From the NCBI RefSeq assembly GCF_002939785.1, contig NZ_MDEC01000020.1:1-64000 (forward strand): a stretch of 64,000 nt of DNA, read 5' to 3'. Position numbers and translations under genes: made by a program. This DNA comes from Xanthomonas codiaei (GTDB lineage: Bacteria; Pseudomonadota; Gammaproteobacteria; Xanthomonadales; Xanthomonadaceae). The notes under the pieces were generated by a model that made no database searches, was not told the DNA's origin, and was given only the letters and a program-made list of their open reading frames with translations. Within the stretch, counting starts at the first letter, position 1, and the number at the start of each line of letters is the position of its first letter. This document shows, piece by piece, positions 53,911-63,394 of this stretch.

Positions 53911-54926
53911 TGGACATGACGACCCTGTTGCCCGTGGCGTGGTTTGCGGTGATCGGCTTCGGCGTGCTGATGTACGTGGTGCTGGACGGCTTCGTGCTGG
54001 GCATCGGCATCCTGGCCCCGTTCCGCCGCGACGAGGCGCAGCTGGACCTGATGATGAACACCGCCGCGCCGATCTGGGACGGCAATGAAACCTGGCTGGT
54101 GCTGGGCGGGGCAGGGCTGCTGGCCGCCTTTCCCAAGGCCTATGCGGTGATCCTGTCGGCGCTGTATCTGCCGGTGCTGCTGATGGTGATGGCGCTGGTG
54201 TTCCGCGGGGTGGCGTTCGAGTTCCGCTTCAAGGCGCAGCGCTCGCGGCGGCTGTGGAGCAATGCCTTCGCGGCCGGCTCGATCCTGGCCACCTTTGCGC
54301 AGGGCGTGATCCTGGGCGCGCTGGTGCAGGGCCTGCCGATCGAGAACGACCGCTATGTCGGCGGCATCTGGGGCTGGTTCAGCCCGTTCGCGATGCTGAC
54401 CGGCGCGGCCCTGGTGTTCGGCTATGCGCTGCTCGGCAGCACCTGGCTGATCCTCAAGACCGAAGGCCATGTGCAGCAGCTGGCGCGGCAGCTGACCCGG
54501 CCGTTGACGCTCAGCGTGCTGGTCTTCATCGGCCTGGTCAGCGCCTGGCTGCCATCGCTGCAATCGCATGTGATGGAGCGCTGGTTCAACGATGCGCATT
54601 ACCTGTGGTTGATGCCGGTACCGGTGCTGGTTGCCGTGGTGGGTTATGCACTGTGGCGCGCGAGCGAGACCGGGCGTGCGGATGCGCCGCCGTTCCTGCT
54701 GGCGATGGGCTTGTTCGTGCTCGGCTTCCTCGGCCTGGTGCTGGGCATGTGGCCGTACCTGGTGCCGCCGGTCTACACCCTCTGGCAGGCGGCCGCGCCG
54801 CCGTCCTCGCAGCTGTTCGCGATGGTGGGGCTGGTCATGTTGCTGCCGTTGATCCTGGGCTACACGGTGTGGTCTTACCGCGTGTTCCGCGGCAAGATCA
54901 CCGCCGAGACCGGCTACCACCATTGA
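53910..54926 (+). CDS. cydB: Cytochrome bd-type quinol oxidase subunit II
   Basis: 338 residues. VAWFAVIGFGVLMYVVLDGFVLGIGIL, then NTAAPIWDGNETWLVLGGAGLLAAFPKAYA, are the invariant blocks of CydB. Eight or more membrane helices. Translationally coupled to cydA. No cydX-like small frame is evident right after it, and cydCD assembly genes are not in the window. Confidence 0.95.
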   Translation: MDMTTLLPVAWFAVIGFGVLMYVVLDGFVLGIGILAPFRRDEAQLDLMMNTAAPIWDGNETWLVLGGAGLLAAFPKAYAVILSALYLPVLLMVMALVFRGVAFEFRFKAQRSRRLWSNAFAAGSILATFAQGVILGALVQGLPIENDRYVGGIWGWFSPFAMLTGAALVFGYALLGSTWLILKTEGHVQQLARQLTRPLTLSVLVFIGLVSAWLPSLQSHVMERWFNDAHYLWLMPVPVLVAVVGYALWRASETGRADAPPFLLAMGLFVLGFLGLVLGMWPYLVPPVYTLWQAAAPPSSQLFAMVGLVMLLPLILGYTVWSYRVFRGKITAETGYHH

Positions 54927-55091
54927 TGGTCGGCAGCCGGCGCGCACGCGCCGCGCAGCCGCCAGGCGATGGGCGCGGCATGCGGTGCCTTTGGGGGCAC
55001 CATGCGACGACGACGGCATGCGCTGGTCGCCGTCGCCACCATCGAGCCAGGCGCCAGGCACGCATCGCGCCATCGCGCTGTAACGCCGCTC

Positions 55092-55889
55092 TCAGCGCAG
55101 GTGCTGCTTGAACATCCACTCCCACATCGCCGGGTCCGCGTAGGTCGCGTCCCAGACGTTGTGGTTGCCTTCCGGATATTCGCTGTAGCGCAGGTTGGCG
55201 CCCACGCCTTTCGCGGCGCGGTACAGCGCGCGGTCGTCATGCGGTGGCACGGAGGTGTCCTTGGCGCCGTGGAAGGTCCAGATCGGCACGTGCCGAAGCT
55301 GGGTGACTGCTGCCGTATACGGGTCTGCTTCCTTGGCCACCAGGCTCACATACAGTGTGCGGCGCTCATCGCGCGGAGCCTTGAGCGCGCCGCAGATGGG
55401 CACGATCGCGGCAAAGCGCTGCGGCTGCATCAGGCCGATTTCCCATGCGCCATATCCGCCCATCGAGATGCCGGTCAGATACGTGCGCTGCGGGTCGGCA
55501 GCGAATTCGGCGCTGGCGGCATCCAGCGTGGCGATGGCCATGCGTGCGTTGATGCCCAGCCATTCTTCGTTGTCGGGCACCTGCGGCAACACCACCAGCG
55601 CCGGAAACCGGGCGGTGTGTTCGCTCAGGTAGGGGCCTACTCCGACCTCGGCCTGGTCGCGTCCGTTGTCGCCACGTTCGCCCGAACCATGCAGGAACAA
55701 CACGATCGGCAACGGTCGCGCCGACTTGGCGGCCGGGACAAACACCTGATAGCGATACAGCCGGCCTTCCATCTGCAAGGTGCGGCTGACGAAGTGGCCG
55801 CTGCGGCCATCGTGGCGACGCTCACCCATGCTGGAGCAGCCGGCAAGCACCAATGCAAACAGTCCAAGTACGACGCAACGTAAGATCAC
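55092..55889 (-). CDS. Lipoprotein alpha/beta-hydrolase (esterase/PHB-depolymerase-like)
   Basis: 265 residues. The lipobox LVLAGC at the end of MILRCVVLGLFALVLAGC indicates an exported lipoprotein. The catalytic serine is in GISMGGYGAWE, the oxyanion segment in VLFLHGSGERGDNG, and late IWTFHGAKDTSVPP and EGNHNVW supply the acid and histidine. Matches phospholipase/carboxylesterase-like proteins related to polyhydroxybutyrate depolymerases and feruloyl-type esterases. Substrate unknown. Gene stands alone between cydB and mgtE. Confidence 0.85.
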   Translation of the reverse strand: MILRCVVLGLFALVLAGCSSMGERRHDGRSGHFVSRTLQMEGRLYRYQVFVPAAKSARPLPIVLFLHGSGERGDNGRDQAEVGVGPYLSEHTARFPALVVLPQVPDNEEWLGINARMAIATLDAASAEFAADPQRTYLTGISMGGYGAWEIGLMQPQRFAAIVPICGALKAPRDERRTLYVSLVAKEADPYTAAVTQLRHVPIWTFHGAKDTSVPPHDDRALYRAAKGVGANLRYSEYPEGNHNVWDATYADPAMWEWMFKQHLR

Positions 55890-56030
55890 GCACGACTCTC
55901 CATCCAGTACAGGTCTGCAGTATTACCGCATGCACGTGCGCTGGCACGTCACGCGGCGGCGGTGGGTGCCGTCGATTCATGCGACGCCAGGATGGCCGAT
56001 GCCGGCAGGCATGATCGCTGCTGCAGGCGG

Positions 56031-57392
56031 TCAGGGCAGCAGGATCAAGGTGGCAAGGCCCAGGAAGCTCAAAAAGCCCATCACGTCGGTCAGCGTGGTC
56101 AGGATCACCCCGCCCGCCAATGCCGGATCGAAGCCCAGGCGCTTGAGCGTCACCGGCACCAGCACCCCGCCGAAGGCGGCAGTGAGCATGTTGGCGGTCA
56201 GTGCGGTGCCGATCACTAGCGACAGCATCGGCTGGCGGAACCAGACCAGGACGATCAGGCCAAGCCCGATGCCCAGGCACAGCCCGTTGATCAGCGCCAC
56301 GGTGAGTTCCTTCTTAAGCAGCGTCATCACATTGGACGAGCCGATCTGCCCCAGCGCCAGACCGCGCACCATCAGCGCCAGCACCTGGGTGCCGGCGTTG
56401 CCGCCCATGCCGGCCACGATCGGCATCAGCGCTGCCAGCGCGACCAGTTTTTCGATGGTGCCCTCGAACTGGCTGACCACGCTGGAGGCCAGGAAGGCGG
56501 TGCACAGGTTGATGCCCAGCCAGATCAGGCGGCGCCGGAACGCGCGCCGCGCCGGGCTGAACATGTCCTCGTCCTCGTCCAGGCCGGCGGCGCTCAACGC
56601 CTGATGCTCGGCCTGCTCGCGGATGATGTCCACCACGTCGTCGATGGTGATGCGGCCGAGCAGGATGTTGTTGTCGTCCACCACCGGCGCGGAGATCCAG
56701 TCGTGGTCGGAGAAGCGGCGTGCCACCTCGTCCGAGCCGTCGCCCACGTCGATGGCTGGCTGCTCGTCGTCGATCAGCCGGTTGACCGGGGTACTGTCCT
56801 CGTGGGTGACCAGCGCTGCCAATGGCACGCGGCCCAGATACTGGTGGCGACGGCTCACCACGTACAGGTGGTCGGTATGGTCGGGCAGCTCGCCGCGCAG
56901 GCGCAGATAGCGCAGCACCACATCGACGTTGACGTCGGCGCGCACCGTCACCACGTCCGGATTCATCAGGCGGCCGGCGGTGTCTTCCGGATACGACAGC
57001 ACTTGCTCCAGCCGTTCGCGGTTCTCGCGATCCATCGACTTGAGCACTTCGTCGATGACGGTGTCGGGCAGGTCCTCGACCAGGTTGGCCAGGTCGTCGA
57101 TGTCCAGGTCTTCGACCGCGGCGACGATTTCGTCCGGGTCCATGTCGGCCAGCAGGCTTTCGCGCACCTCATCGCCGACGTGCAGCAGCACCTCGCCATC
57201 GTCTTCCGGGTCGACCAGCCCCCACACCACTTCGCGCTTGCCCGGCGGCAGCGATTCGAGCAGGTTGCCGATCTCCGCCGGCGCCAGTGTGTTGACCAAC
57301 CGGCGCACCGGCCCCAGGCGTCCGCTGTCCAGCGCGTCGGACAGCAATCGCAGCTGGCGCGCGGTCTTGTCGTGGCGGACGGCTTCGGCCAT
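56031..57392 (-). CDS. mgtE: MgtE-type magnesium transporter
   Basis: 453 residues. The N-terminal acidic domain (PPGKREVVWGLVDPEDDGEVLLHVGDEVRESLL) is the magnesium-sensing superhelix, then two CBS domains (about 137-258), and five membrane helices from about residue 288 containing PIVAGMGGNAGTQVLALMVRGLALG, the conserved pore segment. Imports magnesium and closes when cytosolic magnesium is high. It lies about 300 bp downstream of ptsI with a repeat element in between, so it is probably expressed separately. Confidence 0.95.
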   Translation of the reverse strand: MAEAVRHDKTARQLRLLSDALDSGRLGPVRRLVNTLAPAEIGNLLESLPPGKREVVWGLVDPEDDGEVLLHVGDEVRESLLADMDPDEIVAAVEDLDIDDLANLVEDLPDTVIDEVLKSMDRENRERLEQVLSYPEDTAGRLMNPDVVTVRADVNVDVVLRYLRLRGELPDHTDHLYVVSRRHQYLGRVPLAALVTHEDSTPVNRLIDDEQPAIDVGDGSDEVARRFSDHDWISAPVVDDNNILLGRITIDDVVDIIREQAEHQALSAAGLDEDEDMFSPARRAFRRRLIWLGINLCTAFLASSVVSQFEGTIEKLVALAALMPIVAGMGGNAGTQVLALMVRGLALGQIGSSNVMTLLKKELTVALINGLCLGIGLGLIVLVWFRQPMLSLVIGTALTANMLTAAFGGVLVPVTLKRLGFDPALAGGVILTTLTDVMGFLSFLGLATLILLP

Positions 57393-57626
57393 GCGCGGCT
57401 CCCGGAAGAGTGGACGCGCCGTCAGTGGACGCGGTGCTGGGTCAGCGCGGCATTATCGCTTGCGCGCGGTGACGAAACATACAGTGCCGGCGCGCTTGCG
57501 GACGATCGATGGGCCGCCGCCGGCGTGCTGGCGCGCTTGGCAAACGCTGCATGCAGCCACGACGAACCCGAGTGCGCTGTGAGCATTGACCGGGTGATCG
57601 ATTGCCAGGTCGATGATCGGCGCAGC

Positions 57627-57675
57627 GCCCCCATCCGCCCTGCGGGCAGCTTCCCCGCAAGCGGGAGAAGGATGC
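57627..57675. repeat. Xanthomonas-type intergenic palindromic repeat
   Basis: The segment with CATCCGCCCTGCGGGC and CCCCGCAAGCGGGAGAAGG forms two small hairpins and matches, by recollection, a dispersed intergenic element common in this genus. It sits between ptsI and mgtE. Confidence 0.7.
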
Positions 57676-57689
57676 GCAGCAGCGCTGTT

Positions 57690-59429
57690 CTAGCTGCTTT
57701 TGCCGCTGCCGCCTTGCGCGATGGCCGCCAGCCATTTCTCGATGCCCTTGCGGTCGCGCGCGCGCAGCAGTTTGTCGCCATGCGTGCGCAGTTCGCCCAG
57801 ATGGCTGTCGCGAATGGCGCGGCGTACTTCCAGCAAGGTGGCCGGATGCAGGCTGAACTCGGTGAGCCCCAGCGCCAGCAACATCGGCACGAAGCGCGGG
57901 TCGCCGGCGATTTCGCCGCACACCGCCACCGGCTTGCCGTCCCTGCGTCCGGTGGCGATCACCTGCGCGATCAGTCGCAGCACCGCCGGATGCAAGGGCG
58001 AATACAGCTCGCCCAGTGCCTCGTTGTTGCGGTCCACTGCCAGCAGATACTGCACTAGATCGTTGGTGCCGATCGACAGGAAATCGATATCGTCGATGAA
58101 GCAGTCCAGCGCTAGCGCCGCGGCGGGCACTTCGATCATCGCGCCCAGCGCAATGTGCTCGGCGATCTCGTGGCCTTCGGCGCGCAACTGCACGCTCAGC
58201 TTCTTCAGCTGCTTGCGCAGCAACTGGATCTCTTCGCGGCCGCTGACCATGGGCACCAGGATGCGCACCGGCCCGTAGCCGGAGGCGCGCAGGATCGCGC
58301 GCAGCTGCGTCTGCGCCACCGTCGGCCGGGCCAGCGACAGGCGCACCCCGCGCAGGCCCAGCGCCGGATTGTCCTCGTCGCTCAGCGTCAACCCGGTGCG
58401 GTCGGCCTTGTCGGCGCCCAGGTCCAGCGTGCGGATGGTGACCGGCCGGCCGCTCATGCCCAGTACGGTGTCGCGGTAGGCCTGGAACTGCTCGTCTTCG
58501 TCTGGCAGCTCGTTGCGCTGCAGGAACAGGAATTCGGTGCGATATAGCCCCAGCCCGCTGGCGCCCAAGGCATGCGCGCGCGCCACGTCTTCCAGCGATT
58601 CGGCGTTGGCGAGCAGGGTGATGTCGACGTTGTCGCGCGTGCGCGTGGGCTTGGAGCGCAGCCGCCCCAGCTCGCGCTGTTCCTTGGCCAGCGCGCGCAG
58701 GCGCTCGCGGTAGCCGCGCAGATGCTCGGGCGTGGGATCCACGATCACCTGGCCGGAACCGGCATCGACGATCAGCACATCGCCATCGTCGATCTTCTGC
58801 ACTGCCTCGCTGACGCCCACCACCAGCGGCAGGTGCAGGCTGCGCGCCAGGATCGCGCTATGCGACAGCGCGCTGCCGGCGGTGGTGACGATACCGACCA
58901 CGCCTTGGGCCTGCAGCTGCGCCAGTTCGGACGGGGCGACGTTGTCGCAGACCAGGATCTCGCCGGCCACGCCCTTGAGGTCGGGTGCGCGCTTGTGCAG
59001 GAACGCGTGGATGCGCCCGATCACATGGTCCAGGTCGTCCATGCGGCTCTTGAGGTAAGCGTCTTCCATGCCGTCGAACACCGCCGCCAGCCGGTCGCGT
59101 TGTACGCGCAGGGCGTAGTCGGCGCTGTAGCGATGGGTGCGGATCAGCTCGTCCAGGCCCTGCAACAGTTCCGGATCGTCCAGCAACAATGCATGCAGCT
59201 CGAGAAATTCGCCGACCTCGCGCGCCAGCGCGCCATGCAGGCGGTCGCGCAATTGCTGCATCTCGCCGCGTGCCGCCTCGATGGCGGTGTGCAGGCGCTG
59301 CAACTGCGCCTCCACCTGGCTGGCCGGCACGCGCTGCTCGGCCACTTCCAGCGTGTGGCTCTGGCGCACCCGCGCGCGCCCGAGTGCATTGCCGCGTGCG
59401 GCGCCGTGTCCGCGCAGGCGCAGACTCAT
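57690..59429 (-). CDS. ptsI: Phosphoenolpyruvate-protein phosphotransferase (PTS enzyme I)
   Basis: 579 residues from the ATG at 59429 (MSLRLRGHGAARG); the longer open frame lacks homology. It transfers phosphate from PEP to HPr. The phosphorylated histidine is H190 in TTAGSALSHSAILAR, as in E. coli EI. The PEP-binding barrel shows GLGLYRTEFLFLQRNELPDE, FLSIGTNDLVQYLLAVDR and the catalytic cysteine in VAVCGEIAGDP. It ends the EIIA-ptsH-ptsI series, 58 bp after ptsH. No GAF domain, so this is EI proper rather than PtsP. Confidence 0.95.
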   Translation of the reverse strand: MSLRLRGHGAARGNALGRARVRQSHTLEVAEQRVPASQVEAQLQRLHTAIEAARGEMQQLRDRLHGALAREVGEFLELHALLLDDPELLQGLDELIRTHRYSADYALRVQRDRLAAVFDGMEDAYLKSRMDDLDHVIGRIHAFLHKRAPDLKGVAGEILVCDNVAPSELAQLQAQGVVGIVTTAGSALSHSAILARSLHLPLVVGVSEAVQKIDDGDVLIVDAGSGQVIVDPTPEHLRGYRERLRALAKEQRELGRLRSKPTRTRDNVDITLLANAESLEDVARAHALGASGLGLYRTEFLFLQRNELPDEDEQFQAYRDTVLGMSGRPVTIRTLDLGADKADRTGLTLSDEDNPALGLRGVRLSLARPTVAQTQLRAILRASGYGPVRILVPMVSGREEIQLLRKQLKKLSVQLRAEGHEIAEHIALGAMIEVPAAALALDCFIDDIDFLSIGTNDLVQYLLAVDRNNEALGELYSPLHPAVLRLIAQVIATGRRDGKPVAVCGEIAGDPRFVPMLLALGLTEFSLHPATLLEVRRAIRDSHLGELRTHGDKLLRARDRKGIEKWLAAIAQGGSGKSS

Positions 59430-59487
59430 GCGCGCCCCGGGCGCAGCCGCGCCGTGTCGGCCGCTACGGCACCGACGCCGCGCATGC

Positions 59488-59757
59488 TCAGCTGTCCTCG
59501 TCGAAACGGCGCTCGAACAACTCCACCAGCGCCTGCAAGGCCTCGGTCTCGTCTTCGCCATCCAGCCGCACCACCACGCTGGTGCCCTGGCCGGCGGCCA
59601 GCAGCATCACGCCCATGATGCTCTTGGCGTTCACTTCGCGGCCCTTGGCCGCCAGCGTGGCGTTGCTGCGAAAGGACGACAGCGTCTGCACAAGCTTGGC
59701 GGTCGCCCGCGCATGCAGTCCGAGTCGGTTGGACACAATGAGTTCGCGTTCAAGCAT
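59488..59757 (-). CDS. ptsH: HPr phosphocarrier protein
   Basis: 89 residues. The active histidine is H15 in RLGLHARA, and the regulatory serine is S46 in VNAKSIMGVMLLAAGQG, the residue phosphorylated by HPr kinase, encoded upstream in hprK. Both enzymes present means HPr may act as a switch between PEP- and ATP-dependent phosphorylation. Its start overlaps the EIIA stop by eight bases. Confidence 0.96.
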   Translation of the reverse strand: MLERELIVSNRLGLHARATAKLVQTLSSFRSNATLAAKGREVNAKSIMGVMLLAAGQGTSVVVRLDGEDETEALQALVELFERRFDEDS

Positions 59758-60142
59758 CGTCGATGATCGCTCCGTTGCGGGTACCTGCCGCCGCGGTGGC
59801 GGGCAGTTCCTGCAAACCTTGTTCGGGGTAATTCATCACCCGCAGCAGCATCGGCAGGCTCAGTGCGGACACGCGACGAACCGGCGTACCGAGCTTTGCC
59901 AACCGGCTGGCGAGATTGCTGGGGCTGGCGCCGTACAGGTCGGTCATGACCAGCACGCCGTCGCCGCCGTCGACCCGTCGCATCGCCGACGAGGCCTGGG
60001 GCAGCAAGGCGTCCAGGTCTGCATCGAACGGTACGTCGAACGCTTCGGTCTTCAGCGGCAGCTGCCGCAACAGCCCCGTCGCCACGTTCAACAACGCCGC
60101 GCCGATGCCGGGATGAGTAATGAGGAGAATGCCACAGGCCAT
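59750..60142 (-). CDS. Mannose-family PTS EIIA component
   Basis: 130 residues. The phosphoaccepting histidine is H10 in GILLITHPGIG, and LVMTDLYGASPSNLA is the conserved strand-loop of EIIA-Man domains. A cognate sugar permease (IIB/IIC/IID) is not present, so it is thought to be regulatory, as in other proteobacteria with incomplete PTS systems. The start is about 550 bp downstream of rapZ. Confidence 0.9.
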   Translation of the reverse strand: MACGILLITHPGIGAALLNVATGLLRQLPLKTEAFDVPFDADLDALLPQASSAMRRVDGGDGVLVMTDLYGASPSNLASRLAKLGTPVRRVSALSLPMLLRVMNYPEQGLQELPATAAAGTRNGAIIDDA

Positions 60143-60693
60143 GTCGAAACGTTAACAGGTCGGCACGACCGCGCGATAGCGTTTGCCTGCACCGATGTGT
60201 TGCGAACTGAATAGCCGTTTAGCTCCATCGCGGCGACCGGCGTGGCCCTGCGCAGCGATCGCGTTTTTCAGCCCTGCGCGCGCCCATCCGTGACATGGGC
60301 GGCATTGCCGATGCAGACCAGCTCGCAAGCGAACGCTGCAATGCCTGCGACAGGAGCAGTGGAACAGGGCGACGCATGGCCCATGCCACCAGCCACACTT
60401 TGAACGCAACGTCGCGAGCACGTAGCGCGAAAGCGCAGAGCGACGTTTCAGTCACATCAGTCATCCAGCAGCGCCGGATGCAGAGCGGCGACGCTCCAAA
60501 GCACCCACCCAACCAAAGCCATCCACAAACACCCAGATTCAAAAAGGATCGTGCATCCGCAACATCCCCACGGATGCATGCAGCCACAGACCCCCGGATA
60601 CCGCTTTGACGATTCCCGAATCCCGAATCCCGAATCCCAAATCCCAAATCCCGAATCCCAAATCCCAAATCCCAAATCCCAAATCCCAGCCCC
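60143..60693. other. Gap in the PTS region containing a heptamer repeat
   Basis: About 550 bases between EIIA and rapZ. Bases 60611-60687 are an 11-copy heptamer array. The rest has no gene; low-complexity open frames there are products of the repeat. Confidence 0.6.
60611..60687. repeat. Tandem heptamer repeat, 11 copies
   Basis: Eleven head-to-tail 7-bp units, GAATCCC or AAATCCC (the first is GATTCCC), run without interruption for 77 bp. They start directly after the last bases before rapZ's stop on the other strand. Such a short unit mutates in copy number by slippage. Confidence 0.95.
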
Positions 60694-61566
60694 TCAGTCC
60701 TGCTCGCGATGAAACGTCGCCACTTCCGGCCAGCCCTGCTCGCGCGCGTGCCGGGCCATGCGCTCGGCCATGTACACCGAGCGGTGCTTGCCGCCGGTGC
60801 AGCCAAAAGCAATCGTCACGTAGCTGCGGGTGTCGTTGCGCAGGCGCGGCAGCCAGGTGTCCAGCAGGTCCACGATCTGCGCGCTGTAGCGCTGCACATC
60901 GGCTTCGTTGTCCAGGTACTCGCGCACGCCGGCATCGCGGCCGGTGAGCGGGCGCAACTCCGGATCCCAGTGCGGGTTGGGCAGCACGCGCGCATCGAAC
61001 ACGAAGTCGGCCTCGGCCGGCACACCGCGCTTGTAGGCAAACGATTCGAACAACAGCGACAGGCGGTCGTTGGAGCCGAGCGCGAATTCGGTGACCACGC
61101 GGCGGCGCAACTGGTGCACGTTGAGCGTGCTGGTGTCGATGATGGCATCGGCCTGCAGGCGCAGCGGCTCGGCCAACTGACGCTCGCGGGTGATCGCCTC
61201 CGGCAGCGCCAGGCCGAGATGGCTCAGCGGATGACGGCGGCGGGTGTCGGCGTAGCGCTTGATCAGCGCCTCGTCGCTGGCTTCGAAGAACAGCAGGCGC
61301 GCTTCGATGCCGTATTCCTGCGCGGCCTGGCGCCACTGCGCCAGCTGGGTCAGATCGCTACGGCTGCGCACGTCGATGCCGACCGCCAGCCGCTGGTCGC
61401 CCAGCGGATTGCCGCGCAGGCGGCTCTTGACGAAATCCGGCAGCAGCTCCACCGGCAGGTTGTCCGAACAGTAGTAGTCCAGGTCTTCGAAGGTCTTCAG
61501 CGCGACCGATTTGCCCGAGCCGGACAGCCCGCTCACGATCATCAGCGAGGAGGGCGCAGTGCTCAT
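60694..61566 (-). CDS. rapZ: RNase adapter protein RapZ
   Basis: 290 residues from the ATG at 61566. Walker A GLSGSGKS (13-20) and C-terminal [19 protein letters not shown] are RapZ hallmarks. In E. coli RapZ guides RNase E to GlmZ and senses glucosamine-6-phosphate; the family is often called UPF0042. Start overlaps the hprK stop in ATGA. The small RNA targets in this organism are unknown. Confidence 0.94.
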   Translation of the reverse strand: MSTAPSSLMIVSGLSGSGKSVALKTFEDLDYYCSDNLPVELLPDFVKSRLRGNPLGDQRLAVGIDVRSRSDLTQLAQWRQAAQEYGIEARLLFFEASDEALIKRYADTRRRHPLSHLGLALPEAITRERQLAEPLRLQADAIIDTSTLNVHQLRRRVVTEFALGSNDRLSLLFESFAYKRGVPAEADFVFDARVLPNPHWDPELRPLTGRDAGVREYLDNEADVQRYSAQIVDLLDTWLPRLRNDTRSYVTIAFGCTGGKHRSVYMAERMARHAREQGWPEVATFHREQD

Positions 61567-62513
61567 GGCGTGCGCCGCTCCAGCAGGTTGCTGTGGCGGG
61601 CGATGAACATCGCCGCCGGGTCGATGCCCTTGGTGCGCAGGATGTGCAGCCGGGTGGCCGCCTCGGTCAGCACCGCCAGGTTGCGCCCGGGCATCACCGG
61701 CAGGGTGATCAGCGGCACGTCCAGGTCCAGCACGTGGCGGCTGCCGGAATCGCCGGTCAGGCGTTCGTAGCCGGACGGAGTGGGTTCGGTCATCGGCCGG
61801 GTCAGGTGCACGATCAGGCGCAGGTACTTGTTCTTCTTCACCGCAGTGTCGCCGAACATGTCGCGCACGTTCAGCACGCCCAGGCCACGCACCTCCAGCA
61901 GGTCCTGCAACAGTTCGGGGCAGGTGCCGTCGAGCACGTCGGGGGCGATCTGGGTGAACTCGGGCGCATCGTCGGCCACCAGGCGGTGGCCGCGGCTGAG
62001 CAGCTCCAGCGCCAGCTCGCTCTTGCCCGAGCCGGCTTCGCCGGTGATCAGCACGCCGATCGAGTAGATCTCCATGAACACGCCGTGCAGCGTGACCCGC
62101 GGCGCCAGCGTGCGCGCCAGGTGGTAGGAGAGGTGGTTGAGCAGTTCGTGGCCGCGCTTGGGCGAGATCCACAACGGGGTATTGGATTCGTCGGCGGCCG
62201 CGCGCAGGTCTTCCGGGCACGACTGGTTCTTGCTGATCGCCAGCGCCAGCGGCTGTACCTGGATGATCTTTTCGATGGTTTCCCAACGCTGGCGCGCATC
62301 CAGCGAATCCAGCCAGGCCAACTCTTCGGTGCCAAGGATCTGCACCTTGTTCGGGTAGATCACATTGAGGTAGCCGGCCAGCGAAGGACGGCGCGCGTTA
62401 TTGCTGCCGGCCTGGATCTCGCGGTGCTCGCCCTTCTGCCCGGCGACCCAGCGCAGCGCCAGCTTGTCGCGCTGCTGGTCGAACAGTTCGCGTGCGGTGA
62501 TGGCGGTATTCAT
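61563..62513 (-). CDS. hprK: HPr kinase/phosphorylase
   Basis: 316 residues from the ATG at 62513. Walker A GEAGSGKS (158-165) and the HprK signature [15 protein letters not shown] downstream are clear. It phosphorylates HPr on serine 46 and dephosphorylates it with phosphate. The enzyme is best known in Firmicutes and alpha/beta-proteobacteria and occurs in Xanthomonadaceae among gammaproteobacteria. ATGA overlaps with both ptsN upstream and rapZ downstream imply coupled translation. Confidence 0.95.
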   Translation of the reverse strand: MNTAITARELFDQQRDKLALRWVAGQKGEHREIQAGSNNARRPSLAGYLNVIYPNKVQILGTEELAWLDSLDARQRWETIEKIIQVQPLALAISKNQSCPEDLRAAADESNTPLWISPKRGHELLNHLSYHLARTLAPRVTLHGVFMEIYSIGVLITGEAGSGKSELALELLSRGHRLVADDAPEFTQIAPDVLDGTCPELLQDLLEVRGLGVLNVRDMFGDTAVKKNKYLRLIVHLTRPMTEPTPSGYERLTGDSGSRHVLDLDVPLITLPVMPGRNLAVLTEAATRLHILRTKGIDPAAMFIARHSNLLERRTP

Positions 62514-62968
62514 GCCGCGCTGGCCTGTGGCGGCGGGGAGTCGGTGAGCAGGGCCATCAGCGCTTCGGCATCCGGCGCGGCGCGCAGTTGCTGACGGAAC
62601 TGCGCATCGGAGAAGCGTTCGGCCAGTTCCGACAACAGCATCAGGTGTTGATGGGTGTAGTGCGCCGGCACCGCCATAGCGAACACCAGGTCCACCGGTT
62701 CCTCGCCGCCGAAGGCCACCGGAGCATCCAGGCGCAGCAAGGCGCCACGGGGCTCGGTCAGGTTGGGGCAGCGTCCATGCGGGATGGCGATACCGTGGCC
62801 GATGGCGGTGCTGCCCAGGGCCTCGCGCTCGCACAGGTTGGCGTAGAGCTCGTCGGCGCCGGCCTGGCGGCAGGACAACAGATCGGCGGCAGTGTGCAGA
62901 ACGGTGTCGCGATCGGCGGCCGGCGACACCACGGTGCGCACGGCCGCCATCAGATCGGTTAAGGGCAT
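62510..62968 (-). CDS. ptsN: Nitrogen PTS regulatory EIIA (PtsN)
   Basis: 152 residues. The phosphorylated histidine is H64 in [13 protein letters not shown], with [14 protein letters not shown] later, both typical of EIIA-Ntr. It acts in regulation of nitrogen and potassium metabolism in other bacteria. It has the standard place after hpf in the rpoN cluster and overlaps hprK by ATGA. Confidence 0.95.
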   Translation of the reverse strand: MPLTDLMAAVRTVVSPAADRDTVLHTAADLLSCRQAGADELYANLCEREALGSTAIGHGIAIPHGRCPNLTEPRGALLRLDAPVAFGGEEPVDLVFAMAVPAHYTHQHLMLLSELAERFSDAQFRQQLRAAPDAEALMALLTDSPPPQASAA

Positions 62969-62989
62969 GAGGGCATCAAGCGGGAAGCG

Positions 62990-63307
62990 TCATGCGGGAT
63001 TGTCGCGCACCTCGCGTGCATGGTGGTTACATTTCTTTTCTTTGTGCTTCAGGACCAGACGGTCGAGCTTGTCGACCAGCAGGTCGATGGCGGCGTACAT
63101 GGTGGAGCCGCTGGCGTCGGCGTGCAGCGTGCGACCGGGAAGGTTGACGGTGGCGACCACGTGGTGGTCCGGCTTGCGAACGGCCAGCTGCGTTCGGACT
63201 TCGCAGTGCTGGTCGAAATGGCGCTGCAACCGCTGCAGCTTGCTTGCCACGTAATCCCGCAGGGCGGGGGTCACTTCAAGCTGGTGGCCATACGTCTCGA
63301 TGCGCAT
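62990..63307 (-). CDS. hpf: Ribosome hibernation promoting factor (short HPF/YhbH)
   Basis: 105 residues, short form. LRDYVASKLQRLQRHFDQHC, then VATVNLPGRTLHADASGSTMYAAIDLLVDKLDRLVLKHKEK, is the conserved core that binds the decoding centre of inactive ribosomes. C-terminal tail is basic. Located between rpoN and ptsN as in most proteobacteria. Confidence 0.95.
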   Translation of the reverse strand: MRIETYGHQLEVTPALRDYVASKLQRLQRHFDQHCEVRTQLAVRKPDHHVVATVNLPGRTLHADASGSTMYAAIDLLVDKLDRLVLKHKEKKCNHHAREVRDNPA

Positions 63308-63394
63308 CGGATACCTCCATTGGTCGGTGGGCCAATGAACCGTTCCGGTACTCCGACAAACCCGGCCCAGGCCGGCGTTGCGGTGGTTGCAACG

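Noticed and set aside
60611-60687. Possible CRISPR array
   Set aside because: The units are 7 bp with no spacers, and no cas genes are nearby; it is a simple tandem repeat.
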